NCBI RefSeq assembly: GCF_009688965.1 | Contig: NZ_AP021875.1 | Span: 4,960,001 to 5,024,000 of the forward strand | Length of the DNA: 64,000 bases | Source: Desulfosarcina widdelii | GTDB lineage: Bacteria > Desulfobacterota > Desulfobacteria > Desulfobacterales > Desulfosarcinaceae | Direction of reading: 5' to 3' | Shown: one piece after another, positions 42,545 to 52,340 of the stretch | How positions within the stretch are numbered: the stretch's first letter is position 1 | Layout of the letters: each line of letters opens with the position of its first letter | The notes under the pieces: model-generated | Databases searched by the model: none | The model's input: the letters and a program-made list of their open reading frames with translations, nothing else | What the model was told of the DNA's origin: nothing | Translations under genes and position numbers: made by a program

Positions 42545-43011
42545 TAATCCCAGCTCTCGGACTTGGCGGTTTCCCACTCCTGATAAGTGATATGCCCCAC
42601 CGAGGTGGAAAAACGAAACCGCTGCCCCTGTGAAGTCCGACCTTTTAGGAAATAGTTCCAGTATCCCGGCTTTGAACCGGCATCTTCGTACTCTTTGCCT
42701 TTGGCTGTCACATAGTATTTTTTCACTGCCGGGCTGTGCCAGTCCAGCATGCCGTTGCCCATAAAGTAGAAACCGGTCAGCAAAAAAAATCCTCCCAATG
42801 CCAGCATGATGCTTTGAAAAATATCACCTGTCCACAGAACGCCCAGCAGCGCGCTCAGAATCAATGCGCTGAAAACCACCAGCCAGTGGTCCGCTATCAT
42901 GGTTGCGGGGTTAAAGGGGGATGTGGGGCAGAAATGCACGAAACAGAAAATGCCGAAGGCGCACATGCCTGCGGTCAGACCGGAAACTATAAAAGGATTT
43001 TTACGTTTCAT
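42430..43011 (-). CDS. Unrecognised membrane protein
   Basis: A protein of about 193 residues with three N-terminal helices (GLTAGMCAFGIFCFVHF, WLVVFSALILSALLGVLW, IMLALGGFFLLTGFYFMGN), then a soluble tail with YYVTAKGKEYEDAG and HITYQEWETAKSESWDYYIEVHERPGAFG, reminiscent of DUF3592-type domains. ATG 43011 is used; the frame opens at a TTG 43017. Its 3' end overlaps the binding-protein gene by 115 bases on the other strand, so its last residues (after HERPGAFG) may be misread. Confidence 0.6.
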   Translation of the reverse strand: MKRKNPFIVSGLTAGMCAFGIFCFVHFCPTSPFNPATMIADHWLVVFSALILSALLGVLWTGDIFQSIMLALGGFFLLTGFYFMGNGMLDWHSPAVKKYYVTAKGKEYEDAGSKPGYWNYFLKGRTSQGQRFRFSTSVGHITYQEWETAKSESWDYYIEVHERPGAFGTTWREIKGLRRDHSSLYDECLLTHK

Positions 43012-43087
43012 GGGCAAATCAACTTCCGTTATGGTACTTATCTATGAATGATTTATTGATAGGTGTATTCATCGCATCTCACGGCCC

Positions 43088-43114
43088 GATAAGCGGAACG
43101 CAGCACCGCTTATC
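43088..43114. repeat. Perfect hairpin GATAAGCGG/CCGCTTATC
   Basis: GATAAGCGG (43088-43096) and CCGCTTATC (43106-43114) are exact inverted repeats with a nine-base loop. No T-run follows, so it is more like a REP-type element than a terminator. It lies in the 43012-43446 gap, which holds no other supported gene. Confidence 0.6.
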
Positions 43115-43170
43115 CTAGTTTAGACGGCCTAATAGCCGCTTTATAGTACGACCATTTTGCAGACCTAATC

Positions 43171-43240
43171 GGGTTAGAAGCCCAATTGGCCTTCTAATCC
43201 AATCATATACCGGATTAGGAGCCGAATTGGGCTTCTAATT
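43171..43240. repeat. Two tandem AATT-centred palindromes
   Basis: Copy one (43171-43200) reads GGGTTAGAAGCCCAATTGGC then CTTCTAATCC; copy two (43211-43240) reads CGGATTAGGAGCCGAATTGG then GCTTCTAATT. Each is a near-palindrome of 30 bases centred on AATT, and the two are similar in sequence, ten bases apart. They could be operator sites or a small mobile-element relic. Confidence 0.6.
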
Positions 43241-43446
43241 ATTTGGCTATTGGGAAAAGTTACTTAAAGATCGGGTCGCCTATCTCAACCACTTGTAATT
43301 AAATAAAAAATGTCGCGAATCATGACCTGAAAGGGTGCTATATTGCGATTTTCAGAGCTAAAAATCGAATTATAGGCCCAGTTTTATCGCGAAGCAGCGG
43401 TTCTAATACCCAGCTACTTGCGGCGGTGTAGTTCATTGAAATGAAA

Positions 43447-43764
43447 TCAGCTTTTCGTTTCTGCCAACACTTCCTGCACCCAGCTCAAAGCCGCAATTGT
43501 GTTGGGAAAACCGGTGGTGGTCATCGCCAGAAGAATGGCATGTTCTACTTCTTCAACCACTGCGCCAGCGGCCATGGCTTTGCGGGTATTAGACATCACG
43601 CCCCCACGCGAGTTTGCACCCGCAGCGATGCCCAGTTTGATCAGGTCCTGGGTTTTCTCGTCCAGGGGGCCCGCCTCCCTGGTCGCTTTGCCGAGCTGTT
43701 TGAAATGGTTGAAGACTTCAGGGAACCGTTCCTGGAATTGCTGGTAGACTTTTGGAAGATACAT
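43447..43764 (-). CDS. Carboxymuconolactone decarboxylase/AhpD-like protein
   Basis: About 105 residues of the CMD fold (DLIKLGIAAGANSRGGVMSNTRKAMAAGA, EEVEHAILLAMTTTGFPNTIAAL). The paired active-site cysteines of AhpD are absent; the segment reads NSRGGVMSN. It therefore belongs to the non-peroxidase branch of the family, of unknown role. ATG 43764 follows AAAGGAGACAAT; the open frame extends to 43788. It is the last gene after the histidine kinase. Confidence 0.8.
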   Translation of the reverse strand: MYLPKVYQQFQERFPEVFNHFKQLGKATREAGPLDEKTQDLIKLGIAAGANSRGGVMSNTRKAMAAGAVVEEVEHAILLAMTTTGFPNTIAALSWVQEVLAETKS

Positions 43765-43794
43765 ATTGTCTCCTTTCATTTTTCTCATAATCTG

Positions 43795-45633
43795 TTACCC
43801 TGCGGCCGGAAAAGTGAGAACGAAGGCGGTGCCGCCATGGATGCCGCTGCCGATCCGGATGGTGCCGCCGTAATCCTCGACGATCTCATTGGTGATGGAC
43901 AGCCCCAGCCCCATGCCTTCGCCCATCTGCTTGGTGGTAAAAAAAGCTTCGAAGATCCGATCCTTGACCGTATCCGAAATGCCCACTCCAGTATCGGATA
44001 CGGTCAGGCGAACATGCCTGTTGTCCTGTCCGCTGGAGATGCGGATGCAATGATCGAGGTCTTCGTCTCCGCTTTCCTGCCGCTGAACGATCGCATCGCG
44101 TGCGTTGGTGAGCAGGTTGAAAATCACCTGCTCCAGGCGATTGTTGTGGGCCATCACCGGCGCGATCCCTTCCGAAAGCTCAAGGTCCAGGCGAATGTTC
44201 TGCAGGGTCAACTGCCGGCCGATGATCTCTATAACGCTCCGTACACAGTCGTTAATCTGCACCTGGTTTTTACTGAAATCCGATTTGCGTCCGAAATCCC
44301 GCAGCCGCTGAATGATGGCCACGGCCCGATCCACCTGTCCGCTGATTTCCGCCACCACGTGTAACAGATCTGCCTGGGGAATCTTTTTTCCGGACTGGGC
44401 CATGAATTCCAGAAATTCGCTGCCCATTTTTATGGCGTTGAGGGGTTGGTTGACCTCGTGAGCGATGCCCGCGGACATCTCCCCCAGGGTGGTCATTTTG
44501 CTGGCCTGAATCAGTTGGCTGTCTTTTTCGACCATTTCGCTGATGTCCGTGGTGGCCACAATCAGGGCATCAACGGATTCGTAACGGGCCGGGATGGCAT
44601 GCACGTTGACGTGGATGGGGCTGCCGTCCTTTTTCGCATATTGTACCTTGGAAATGGCCACCTCTTCGTTTTTCCCGCCAAAGCACTGCTGCCCCGAATC
44701 GTCAATGGGGCCCAAGTCCGAAAAGGGCCGTCCGATAAGTTCTTCCCGCGAGTAGCCGAACACGGCCTCGGCCCTGGGATTGGCATCCAGTATGCGATGC
44801 CGGTTCTGATCCAGAGCGAAAATGGGGTTGGGGCCGCTGTTGAAGAGGGACCGGTATTTGGCCTCTGACTCCTGCAGGCGAACCTGGGATTCTTTGATCC
44901 GCTGGGCCATGTTCATGAAGGAACTGGCCAACTGGCGAACCTCGTCTTCACCGCTCATGCGGTTTTCCAATGGCACGGAAAAATTGAAATTCCCCCGGCT
45001 GATTTCATCGGAAACCCGGGTAAGCTGCGAAATCGGGCGGGTGATGTAGCGCGCCAGGCCGTGGCTGATGACGAAAAAAATGATGGTTACCGTGGAAACA
45101 AACCCCAAAAAGGTGGTGCGCAGTTTTCCGATCAACTGATCGATATGGTTTTTATCCACCCCCAGGTGAACGTTTCCGATCCGGTAGATTCCCTCCAGCA
45201 CCGGGATGGCCACGTCATAAACGGAGCTGCCCGTCATCTTCAGCAAGCGGATGGCGTGGGGCTGATCGGGAGGCAGGGGGTTGGCATCGATCAGGCCCTG
45301 GGGAAAAGGACGGGTGAAGGTGTGGGCCAGCACACGGTCCTTTTTATCCTGAATGTAGACATAGACGATAAGAAGCTTACGTTCGCCCAGGCGGGCGTCG
45401 AACAGGAGGCTGGTGAGCTGTGGAATGTCTTCCGTAAGAATAGGACCCCGACAACTTTCGGCGATGCTCTGGCCGATTCCCAGCCCCCGCCGTTTGAGTT
45501 CGGATGTCAGGCTGGAGATAAGCACCCATCGGGTAAAAAGGGCGATCAGCACGCTGATGAGAAGAATCACCAATGTGATGGAGAAGAAGATTTTGTTCTT
45601 CAAAGAGGAGCGTTTAATCTTTTCCAGTGGCAT
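43795..45633 (-). CDS. Sensor histidine kinase (periplasmic sensor, HAMP, PAS)
   Basis: A 612-residue kinase. A membrane helix near residues 13-34 ([22 protein letters not shown]), a periplasmic sensor region, a second helix and a HAMP segment ([20 protein letters not shown]), a PAS domain (residues about 275-390), then HisKA with H-box [16 protein letters not shown]-box and [11 protein letters not shown] 45633 is favoured because GGAG precedes it; the frame opens at 45678. No response regulator gene adjoins it. The binding lipoprotein just upstream may be its sensing partner. Confidence 0.87.
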   Translation of the reverse strand: MPLEKIKRSSLKNKIFFSITLVILLISVLIALFTRWVLISSLTSELKRRGLGIGQSIAESCRGPILTEDIPQLTSLLFDARLGERKLLIVYVYIQDKKDRVLAHTFTRPFPQGLIDANPLPPDQPHAIRLLKMTGSSVYDVAIPVLEGIYRIGNVHLGVDKNHIDQLIGKLRTTFLGFVSTVTIIFFVISHGLARYITRPISQLTRVSDEISRGNFNFSVPLENRMSGEDEVRQLASSFMNMAQRIKESQVRLQESEAKYRSLFNSGPNPIFALDQNRHRILDANPRAEAVFGYSREELIGRPFSDLGPIDDSGQQCFGGKNEEVAISKVQYAKKDGSPIHVNVHAIPARYESVDALIVATTDISEMVEKDSQLIQASKMTTLGEMSAGIAHEVNQPLNAIKMGSEFLEFMAQSGKKIPQADLLHVVAEISGQVDRAVAIIQRLRDFGRKSDFSKNQVQINDCVRSVIEIIGRQLTLQNIRLDLELSEGIAPVMAHNNRLEQVIFNLLTNARDAIVQRQESGDEDLDHCIRISSGQDNRHVRLTVSDTGVGISDTVKDRIFEAFFTTKQMGEGMGLGLSITNEIVEDYGGTIRIGSGIHGGTAFVLTFPAAG

Positions 45634-45720
45634 AGGGCTCCAGGTGAATTGACCGCTCTTTTTCGATGTTTTGGTCAACGACGTTCAAACCGGTCAGTGC
45701 CGGGGCTATGAACGAAACAC

Positions 45721-46923
45721 TCAGTCTTCCAGCAGTACGAACCGCCCTCCCTCTATCTTTGTAAAATAAACCCGCTCCAGGCCCTGATGGTCCTGGGGAC
45801 TGAAGGAAAGCGGATTGGCGATGCCCAAATCGTAATCTCGAATCGACTCGATGGCCCGGACAAAGGATTCCCGGTCCAATTGCCGGCCGGCACGCCTCAG
45901 CCCTTCCACCAGCACGCGGGCGTTGATATACCCTTCGAGGCCGACGAAGTTGGGGCGGTCTTCCGGATAGTAGGCCGCCAGAAGCTTGACGTATTCTTCG
46001 GCCCCCCAAAGCGGTTTGTCTTCTCCGATGGTTTCGGGAGGAGGCACCACCTGAGAGACAATAACGCCTTCCCCTTTTTTGCCCAGCAGGCGGGCCAGTG
46101 CATCCGCTCCCACGAAAGAGACATTGTAAAACACCGGATCATAGCCGCCTTCCCTGGCCATGCGGATAAACTTGGCGCAGGGTTCGTAGGTGCCGATCAT
46201 TACCACGGAACGCGCCCCGCTGGCGCGGATACGATCCAGACCGGCTTCCACATCCAGGGTTCCCCGGACATAACTGCCATTGGCAACCGGCACCAGACCG
46301 TGCGCCTTCAATGCCAGTTCGGTACCGCGCAATCCGTCGAATCCATAGGCGTCGTACTGGTAGAAAACGGCGATCTCCCTGATGTGCAGGCGTTCGACCA
46401 GGTAGCGGACAGCGGCGGCGGTTTCCTGGTAGTAAGACGCCCTGACATTGATCAAATAGGGATTCAACGGTTCCCGCAGGGCATTCGCGCCGGTGAACAT
46501 CCCCACCAGGGGGATGCGGGCCTCTTCGATCAGAGGAAGTACCCTTACGGTGGTGGGGGTGCCCACATAACAAAAAAGGGCAAAGACGCGGTCTTCGATG
46601 AGCAGGCGCTGGGTGTTCACCAGGCAGTGGGGCGGATCGTAGCCGTCGTCGTAGGCCACGACCCGGATGCGGCGGCCGTTGACGCCGCCGGCGCCATTGA
46701 TGTGCCGCAGATAAGCCATGGCTCCGTGCAGGGTCTGGGTGCCCAGATATCCGGCGTGCCCTCCCATGGCCAGCGATGACCCAATCAAAATTTCGTCATC
46801 GGTGATGCCGGTTTGCAGATCGGCCGTCAACTGATCCCTGCCGGCGTCCTGGCAGGCGCCAAGAAGCAGAACAGCGGTCAGGGCAATCCATAAAATGATG
46901 AATTGGGTCTGGTTGTTTTTCAT
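45721..46923 (-). CDS. Branched-chain-type periplasmic-binding lipoprotein (LivK-like)
   Basis: A 400-residue protein with a lipoprotein signal (IILWIALTAVLLLGAC) and a two-lobe Peripla_BP_6 fold (ILIGSSLAMGGHAGYLGTQTLHGAMAYL, VNTQRLLIEDRVFALFCYVGTPTTV). Family members bind amino acids, amides or urea. No ABC permease or ATPase genes lie nearby, so it may serve the adjacent kinase as a sensor subunit. The kinase gene follows after about 90 bases. Ligand unknown. Confidence 0.87.
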   Translation of the reverse strand: MKNNQTQFIILWIALTAVLLLGACQDAGRDQLTADLQTGITDDEILIGSSLAMGGHAGYLGTQTLHGAMAYLRHINGAGGVNGRRIRVVAYDDGYDPPHCLVNTQRLLIEDRVFALFCYVGTPTTVRVLPLIEEARIPLVGMFTGANALREPLNPYLINVRASYYQETAAAVRYLVERLHIREIAVFYQYDAYGFDGLRGTELALKAHGLVPVANGSYVRGTLDVEAGLDRIRASGARSVVMIGTYEPCAKFIRMAREGGYDPVFYNVSFVGADALARLLGKKGEGVIVSQVVPPPETIGEDKPLWGAEEYVKLLAAYYPEDRPNFVGLEGYINARVLVEGLRRAGRQLDRESFVRAIESIRDYDLGIANPLSFSPQDHQGLERVYFTKIEGGRFVLLED

Positions 46924-46962
46924 TGGAACGGCAGCGCAGATTTTAGACTTCCTGCGATATGT

Positions 46963-48033
46963 TTATCCCATGAATCCGGTGTACAGGAACACCCCATAGG
47001 CAATGGTCAGCAATGCCCCCATGAACCGGGGAAGCCGGCCGATAATGGCGACGAAAAATAGATGCAGCAGTCCGGCCCCGAGAATCACCAGGATGCCCAG
47101 AACCATTCGGTCCGGTACCTGGATGACGGAAAAGAGGGCAAAAAGGCCGATGCACATGGGGATGCAGATATGGCCGTCTCCCACTTGGGAGCTGTAAACA
47201 ATATCCGCCCGTCGGGCCCAGGCATAGTACATCGCCAGAACCGCGTTGGGCAGCACCATGAGGCAGCCGCTGAGAATGCCCAGCTGATCGTAGAGAATAA
47301 AGCCGGGACCCAGGGCCATGACCCAAACCACCAGCCGGTCGATGCCGGAAAGCACACCGGCCCCGAGAACCACCACCAGCAGGACGTCCACGAAGACAGT
47401 CCACGGCAGCGAGCGCCGCTGGTGGATGTTGTATTTGAGAACGTCGAATACGTGCAGGACCTGCCAGAAGAGAAAAAGGCCCACCAGCACCAGACCGTCG
47501 CCGAAATCCAGGCGGCCGTCACGCCCCAATGCCCACAGGGCGCCGGTAAAAAAAAACAGGGCCACGAGGGTGAGCATCAAAGAAAGGGTGTTAAGCTGCT
47601 GGAGTTTGGATGCGGAAGGGCGCACATTGCGCACAGACCGGTTCGTCGCGATGTTCAGGCCCCAGATCAGGGCCGGCAGCCCGATGAGCAGGGTCAGGTT
47701 GGTGACGTTGTTGACGATGCAGTTCTCGACGATGACCGCGCCGCTGCCGCCCTGGCGGCCCAGGGAAAAGGCAAACACCAGGTTGGGGAATCCGGAGGCA
47801 TAGGGCATGACCAGCGTGCCCAGGACAGTGCCTTCGAGGCCCTTGCGCTCTAAAACGTTGAGGCGGTAGACCATGAGCATGGAGCAGGCCAGAAACAGGA
47901 TCAGCGAAAACCAGGGGTCCAGCGACGAAAGAAACTGCCATAGACCGTCCAGCCGCGTAAGAACCGCCTTCAGATTGGCCGACACCGAGTTGAGGATACC
48001 CATAAGGGAGTCGAGAAATCCGTCGTTATTCAT
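46963..48033 (-). CDS. Sodium/calcium exchanger-family membrane protein
   Basis: A 356-residue protein of about ten helices. The first alpha-repeat GTLVMPYASGFPNLVFAFSLG followed by NNVTNLTLLIGLPALIWGL is that of NCX/CaCA transporters; the second repeat is less clear. Such proteins exchange calcium or other cations for sodium or protons. It overlaps the end of the TerB-like gene by eight bases. The P in PYASGFPN and the low second-repeat similarity suggest a divergent subfamily. Confidence 0.75.
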   Translation of the reverse strand: MNNDGFLDSLMGILNSVSANLKAVLTRLDGLWQFLSSLDPWFSLILFLACSMLMVYRLNVLERKGLEGTVLGTLVMPYASGFPNLVFAFSLGRQGGSGAVIVENCIVNNVTNLTLLIGLPALIWGLNIATNRSVRNVRPSASKLQQLNTLSLMLTLVALFFFTGALWALGRDGRLDFGDGLVLVGLFLFWQVLHVFDVLKYNIHQRRSLPWTVFVDVLLVVVLGAGVLSGIDRLVVWVMALGPGFILYDQLGILSGCLMVLPNAVLAMYYAWARRADIVYSSQVGDGHICIPMCIGLFALFSVIQVPDRMVLGILVILGAGLLHLFFVAIIGRLPRFMGALLTIAYGVFLYTGFMG

Positions 48034-48448
48034 CAGTGTGCCCGGCTACCAAATCCTTCCATCGCTCATCCAGCGCTTTCAACTCGCCGACGAGAACTTC
48101 AAGGGTGTCCACATCGGTGCGGGGAATGTCCAATCTTTCCGCATAGGTATAGATTTTCTGCTTTTCGGGCAGAGTGAAGTTGCCGTCCATGGAGGCGATC
48201 ATGATAGCATCTTTGAGAACGCGCATGGCGGTCAGGCGGGAGACTTTATGGGTGCCGATGTCAAAATTCGGGTCCGTTTCCCGGAGGACCTTTTCGTAGT
48301 TGACGCCCATCTGGATGGCCTGTTTGCGGATAAAACGGTACTCCGGCGGGCCGTTTTCCTTGTCAGCCCGGGCAATGGCGATCAGCATTTTCACGTAGGT
48401 TTCGCGGTCGAATGAAGCGGAGCTTTTTTCCTGACTTTCGCCTGACAT
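48026..48448 (-). CDS. TerB-like protein
   Basis: A 140-residue all-helical protein resembling TerB (YVKMLIAIARADKENGPPEYRFIRKQA, LKDAIMIASMDGNFTLPEKQKIYTYAERL). Two acidic clusters in the right places suggest metal binding. Its stop overlaps the start of the exchanger gene by eight bases, so they are translationally coupled; a role in cation-linked signalling or stress is plausible but unproven. GGGGAGGAAAGGC precedes ATG 48448. Confidence 0.75.
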   Translation of the reverse strand: MSGESQEKSSASFDRETYVKMLIAIARADKENGPPEYRFIRKQAIQMGVNYEKVLRETDPNFDIGTHKVSRLTAMRVLKDAIMIASMDGNFTLPEKQKIYTYAERLDIPRTDVDTLEVLVGELKALDERWKDLVAGHTDE

Positions 48449-48698
48449 GCCTTTCCTCCCCCTGCCGATTCCGGCTGAATGATGCTGAACGAACAGGATC
48501 GATCAAGCAATGTGATGGCTATGAACGAAGTTAACCGTTTTCTATAACACATTCTGCCCATCGTTGCATAAAAAACATTTTAAAATTATTATACTCATTT
48601 GAAATGATTGATGAATAAAGCCATCAGACCGCAGCGGTTGCCAATTGCGCCGAATTGTGATTTGAAAACCGCTTTCCCGTGAGACAGAAAGAGTGCCC

Positions 48699-51600
48699 AT
48701 GGCAGCAAGCGACATCCGGAAAATTCCGTACAATTACACCAGCGCCGACGACAGTCAGATCGTGCGTCTGATCATCGGGGACCGTGGATACCGGCGCCTG
48801 CAGAAAAGCCGGCTGCTCAAAGGCAGCGGTCCGGCCCTGCACCCCCTGATGCGTTTTTTCGGCGACATGTTCATGCTGCGGCGCAATCCCTTCGTACGCA
48901 ACGAGTTGATCGTTTCCCCCCGACGCCATCGACGGTTTTTCGAGGCCGCAGCCCTGGATCTGGAAATGGCGGCCGCTGCCGTGCCCGATCAATCTGACGG
49001 GCATCCCGAAGGATCGGCGGTGCTGGAGGACTGCCGCCGCTGCCTGGAAGCGACCGACACCGACATCCGGCAGATTGGCAACCGCCAGCGGCGGATTCAC
49101 AAACGCCTGGCCGTTTTGATCGGCAAGGACAACATTTTCACCGACCCGTTCACACTCAATGCCCATGTGACCGACGCCACCAACTGGCGCCTGCACCTGC
49201 CGCTGGCCGTGGTGCGCCCCACCCGTGAAGATCAGATCCCTGAATTGATCCGGGGATTGGCTGCCGAGGGCTTCAAGGTTATCCCCAGGGGCGGGGGTAC
49301 CGGATTGACCGGCGGCAGCGTACCCCTGGACAACGGATGCGTGATCGTCAACACTGAAGGGCTCAACCGCATCCACGGCATCGAAACCGTTGAAATGGGG
49401 ACCGCGGAGGGGCGGCAGGCGGTTCCCGTCATTCACCTGGAGGCCGGGGTGATCACCCAGGCGGCCATGACCGCCGCCAAGGCACAGGGCCTGGTCTTTG
49501 CCACCGATCCCACCAGCGCCTGGGCCTGCACCATCGGGGGCAACATTGCCGAAAATGCCGGCGGCAAGACCGCCGTGCTCTGGGGCACGGCCATCGACAA
49601 CCTGCTCTCTTTTTCCATTGCCATGCCCGACGGCCGGCTTTACACGGTCCGGCGGAGCGCCCACAGCCTGCGCCGCATCCGGCCCGAAGACCGCATCGAT
49701 TTCGATGTGCTGGACGATGCCGGCGCCACCGTGCGCAAGATCTCCCTGGACGGACTTCAGATCCGGCAGGCCGGTCTGGGCAAGGACATCACCAACAAGG
49801 CCCTTTCCGGGTTGCCCGGCATCCAGAAAGAGGGCACCGACGGCATCATCACGTCGGCGCGCTTCATTCTCCACCGGGCTTACAAAGCGAAGGCCACCTG
49901 CTGCCTGGAGTTTTTCGGCGCGGACATGGACGAGGCCAGCCGGGCCATCGCCGCCATCTGCGAGGCGTTTGCCAACCGGGGAGAAGAGACCCTCATGGCC
50001 CTGGAGCATTTCGACGATGCCTACGTGCGGGCCATCGGTTACAAGGTCAAGGCCCCCCGCCAGGATCTGCCCAAGGCGGTGCTGCTCATGGACATGGTGG
50101 GGCACGATCGCGCCCAGATTGAACGGGGGCTGGTGCGACTCAAGCAATTGATGTCGCTCTACCCCAACACGCATCTCTTTGTGGCCGATTCCGAGAGCGA
50201 GGCCGAGCGCTTCTGGCGGGACCGTAAACGGCTGGGGGCCATCGCCCGCCGGACCCGGTCGTTCAAGCTCAACGAAGATATCGTGCTGCCCATCGATGCC
50301 CTGGCCGAGTTCGCCCAGTTCGCCGACGACGTCAACGCCGAAGAGCAGCGCCGCAACCAGAAGGACCTGGTTTTTCGCCTGGGCGCCCATCTGGAAACGG
50401 CCCAGCCCCTGGAAGATCCCGAGTGGCTGGCCGCCAAACGTCCCGCCGCCAAGGAATTGTTCATGGCTGCCTTGGAGCGTCTCCGGCTGGCCGGCAAGCA
50501 CCACCTCCAGGAGGAAACCCACATCCGGCGGCTCAAGGAAGATCTGGCCGAACTGTTCAGCGGCTACGTCAAGATCAACAGCGAAATCGAGGAGATCTAT
50601 GCGGATACGCGTTCGCGCCTGATCGTCATCGCCACCCACATGCACGCCGGGGACGGAAATATTCACGTCAACGTTCCGGTGTTTTCCAATGACCGGGAGA
50701 TGATGATCCGGGCCGCCGAAACCGCCGATGCGGTCATGGCCAAGGCGGTGGAACTGGACGGGGTTGTCAGCGGGGAGCATGGCATTGGGTTCACCAAGTT
50801 CAAGTACCTAGATCCGGACCGCCTCGAGGAACTGGCCCGCTATCGAGAGCAGGTGGACCCGGACGGAATCATGAATCCGGGCAAGCTCAGCGATCCGCAG
50901 GCGCCGGGTTTGGTCTTCGCGCCCTCGTTCAACCTGCTGGAACTGGAGGCCGGCATCCTGCGCCATGCCGAGCTGGAGGCCCTGGCCGAGAAAATTTCCG
51001 GCTGTGTGCGCTGCGGCCGCTGCAAGACCCCCTGCTGCGTGTTTCATCCTCAGAAAAATCTGTTTTACCACCCGCGCAACAAGAACCTGGCCGTGGTGGC
51101 CCTTATCGAAGCGATCCTTTACGAGACCCAGCGCTTCCGCTCCACCGGACTCAACGCTTTAAAATATCTGGGCCAGGTGGCCGACCACTGCACCATTTGC
51201 CACAAATGCCAGCCGCCCTGCCCGGTGGACATCGACAGCGGTGAAGTCGCGATTCTGGAGCGCAAGATCCTCGCCGCCCGCCGCTATTGCAAGACCAAAG
51301 CGGCCACCAGCATGGCGTTGACCTACCTGGACAGCCGTTCGCCGGTGTTCAACGCCGTGGTGCGGCCCACGGCCCTGTGGGCGGGCAGCCGGCTTCAGCG
51401 GACCGGCGCCTGGATGCTCCGGCATCTGCCGGGTGCAGGAACGCCGCGGCCGGCAGATCCGCTGGCGCTGCTGCGAACGCCCATGCCGCAGGTGCCTTCC
51501 GGAACGCTTTTCGATCGCCTGCCGGCCTGCGGCAGGAATCAGGCGGTGATCGTCGAACCGTCCGGCGACATCCGGCGCACGGTTTTCTATTTTCCCGGCT

Positions 51601-52325
51601 GCGGTTCCGAACGCCTCTATTCACGGGTGGCCCTGGCCTCCATCCATGTTATGCTGTCCACGGGCGCCCGTGTGATTCTGCCGCCGCCGTTTCTGTGCTG
51701 CGGCTTTCCGGCGCGGGTCAACGCCAAAACCGATCTGCATCGCCGCCAGGCCATGCGCACGGCGGTGATTCTGAACCAGATCCGTGAGCGGCTGGGCCAC
51801 CTGCGTTTCGATGCCCTGGCCGTCAGCTGCGGCACCTGCATGGAATCCCTGGTCGATATGCAGGCCCCCGCCATATTCGGCTGTTCGATTGTCGATGTCA
51901 GCCGGCTGGCCGTGGATCACGGCCTTACGGTCGAAATTCCGGGGCCCCGGATGTATCATGCGCCCTGCCACGATTCTCTGGAAGGGGAGGGAGAAGTCTT
52001 ACTGGGCCGCCTGGGAAGCCCGGTTGTCGCCGTGCCCCACTGCTGCGGCGAGGCCGGCACCCTGGCCTTGAGCCGGCCCGATATTGCCGCGGCCATGCGG
52101 GCGCGTAAACAGGATGCGCTGCTAAATGCGATGGGCGAGTCGGTGGACGTGGAGAAGATCGTCCTCACCAACTGCCCCTCCTGCCTGTCCGGTCTCGGTC
52201 GGCAGGAAACCCTGGGAATCCGGGTCCGGCACCTGGCAGAGGAGTTGGCCGAGGGGCTGGACGGGGAGAAATGGTTCGAGGAAACGCTTGCGTGGCGCAA
52301 ACGGGCGCGGGCCCTCGACTTTTAA
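48699..52325 (+). CDS. DUF3683/FAD oxidase/Fe-S CCG fusion oxidoreductase
   Basis: About 1208 residues, close to the size of other DUF3683-type fusions. In order: DUF3683 N-terminus (IRKIPYNYTSADDSQIV), FAD-binding 4 domain (about 165-400; VIPRGGGTGLTGGSVPL, ENAGGKTAVLWG), FAD oxidase C domain (about 420-740; THMHAGDGNIHVNVPV, SGEHGIG), then two 4Fe-4S sites (CVRCGRCKTPCCVF and CTICHKCQPPCPVD) and CCG cysteine-rich domains (YFPGCGSERLYS, CCGFPA, CCGEAG). The FAD parts resemble D-lactate/glycolate dehydrogenases, so it likely oxidises a 2-hydroxy acid and passes electrons on through Fe-S clusters. ATG 48699 is preferred to GTG 48693. Confidence 0.88.
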   Translation: MAASDIRKIPYNYTSADDSQIVRLIIGDRGYRRLQKSRLLKGSGPALHPLMRFFGDMFMLRRNPFVRNELIVSPRRHRRFFEAAALDLEMAAAAVPDQSDGHPEGSAVLEDCRRCLEATDTDIRQIGNRQRRIHKRLAVLIGKDNIFTDPFTLNAHVTDATNWRLHLPLAVVRPTREDQIPELIRGLAAEGFKVIPRGGGTGLTGGSVPLDNGCVIVNTEGLNRIHGIETVEMGTAEGRQAVPVIHLEAGVITQAAMTAAKAQGLVFATDPTSAWACTIGGNIAENAGGKTAVLWGTAIDNLLSFSIAMPDGRLYTVRRSAHSLRRIRPEDRIDFDVLDDAGATVRKISLDGLQIRQAGLGKDITNKALSGLPGIQKEGTDGIITSARFILHRAYKAKATCCLEFFGADMDEASRAIAAICEAFANRGEETLMALEHFDDAYVRAIGYKVKAPRQDLPKAVLLMDMVGHDRAQIERGLVRLKQLMSLYPNTHLFVADSESEAERFWRDRKRLGAIARRTRSFKLNEDIVLPIDALAEFAQFADDVNAEEQRRNQKDLVFRLGAHLETAQPLEDPEWLAAKRPAAKELFMAALERLRLAGKHHLQEETHIRRLKEDLAELFSGYVKINSEIEEIYADTRSRLIVIATHMHAGDGNIHVNVPVFSNDREMMIRAAETADAVMAKAVELDGVVSGEHGIGFTKFKYLDPDRLEELARYREQVDPDGIMNPGKLSDPQAPGLVFAPSFNLLELEAGILRHAELEALAEKISGCVRCGRCKTPCCVFHPQKNLFYHPRNKNLAVVALIEAILYETQRFRSTGLNALKYLGQVADHCTICHKCQPPCPVDIDSGEVAILERKILAARRYCKTKAATSMALTYLDSRSPVFNAVVRPTALWAGSRLQRTGAWMLRHLPGAGTPRPADPLALLRTPMPQVPSGTLFDRLPACGRNQAVIVEPSGDIRRTVFYFPGCGSERLYSRVALASIHVMLSTGARVILPPPFLCCGFPARVNAKTDLHRRQAMRTAVILNQIRERLGHLRFDALAVSCGTCMESLVDMQAPAIFGCSIVDVSRLAVDHGLTVEIPGPRMYHAPCHDSLEGEGEVLLGRLGSPVVAVPHCCGEAGTLALSRPDIAAAMRARKQDALLNAMGESVDVEKIVLTNCPSCLSGLGRQETLGIRVRHLAEELAEGLDGEKWFEETLAWRKRARALDF

Positions 52326-52340
52326 GACAATGAGGATTGC

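Noticed and set aside
48624-50780. 718-codon open frame on the minus strand
   Set aside because: Antisense to the FAD/Fe-S fusion, whose domains are clear; no ribosome site or recognisable domain.
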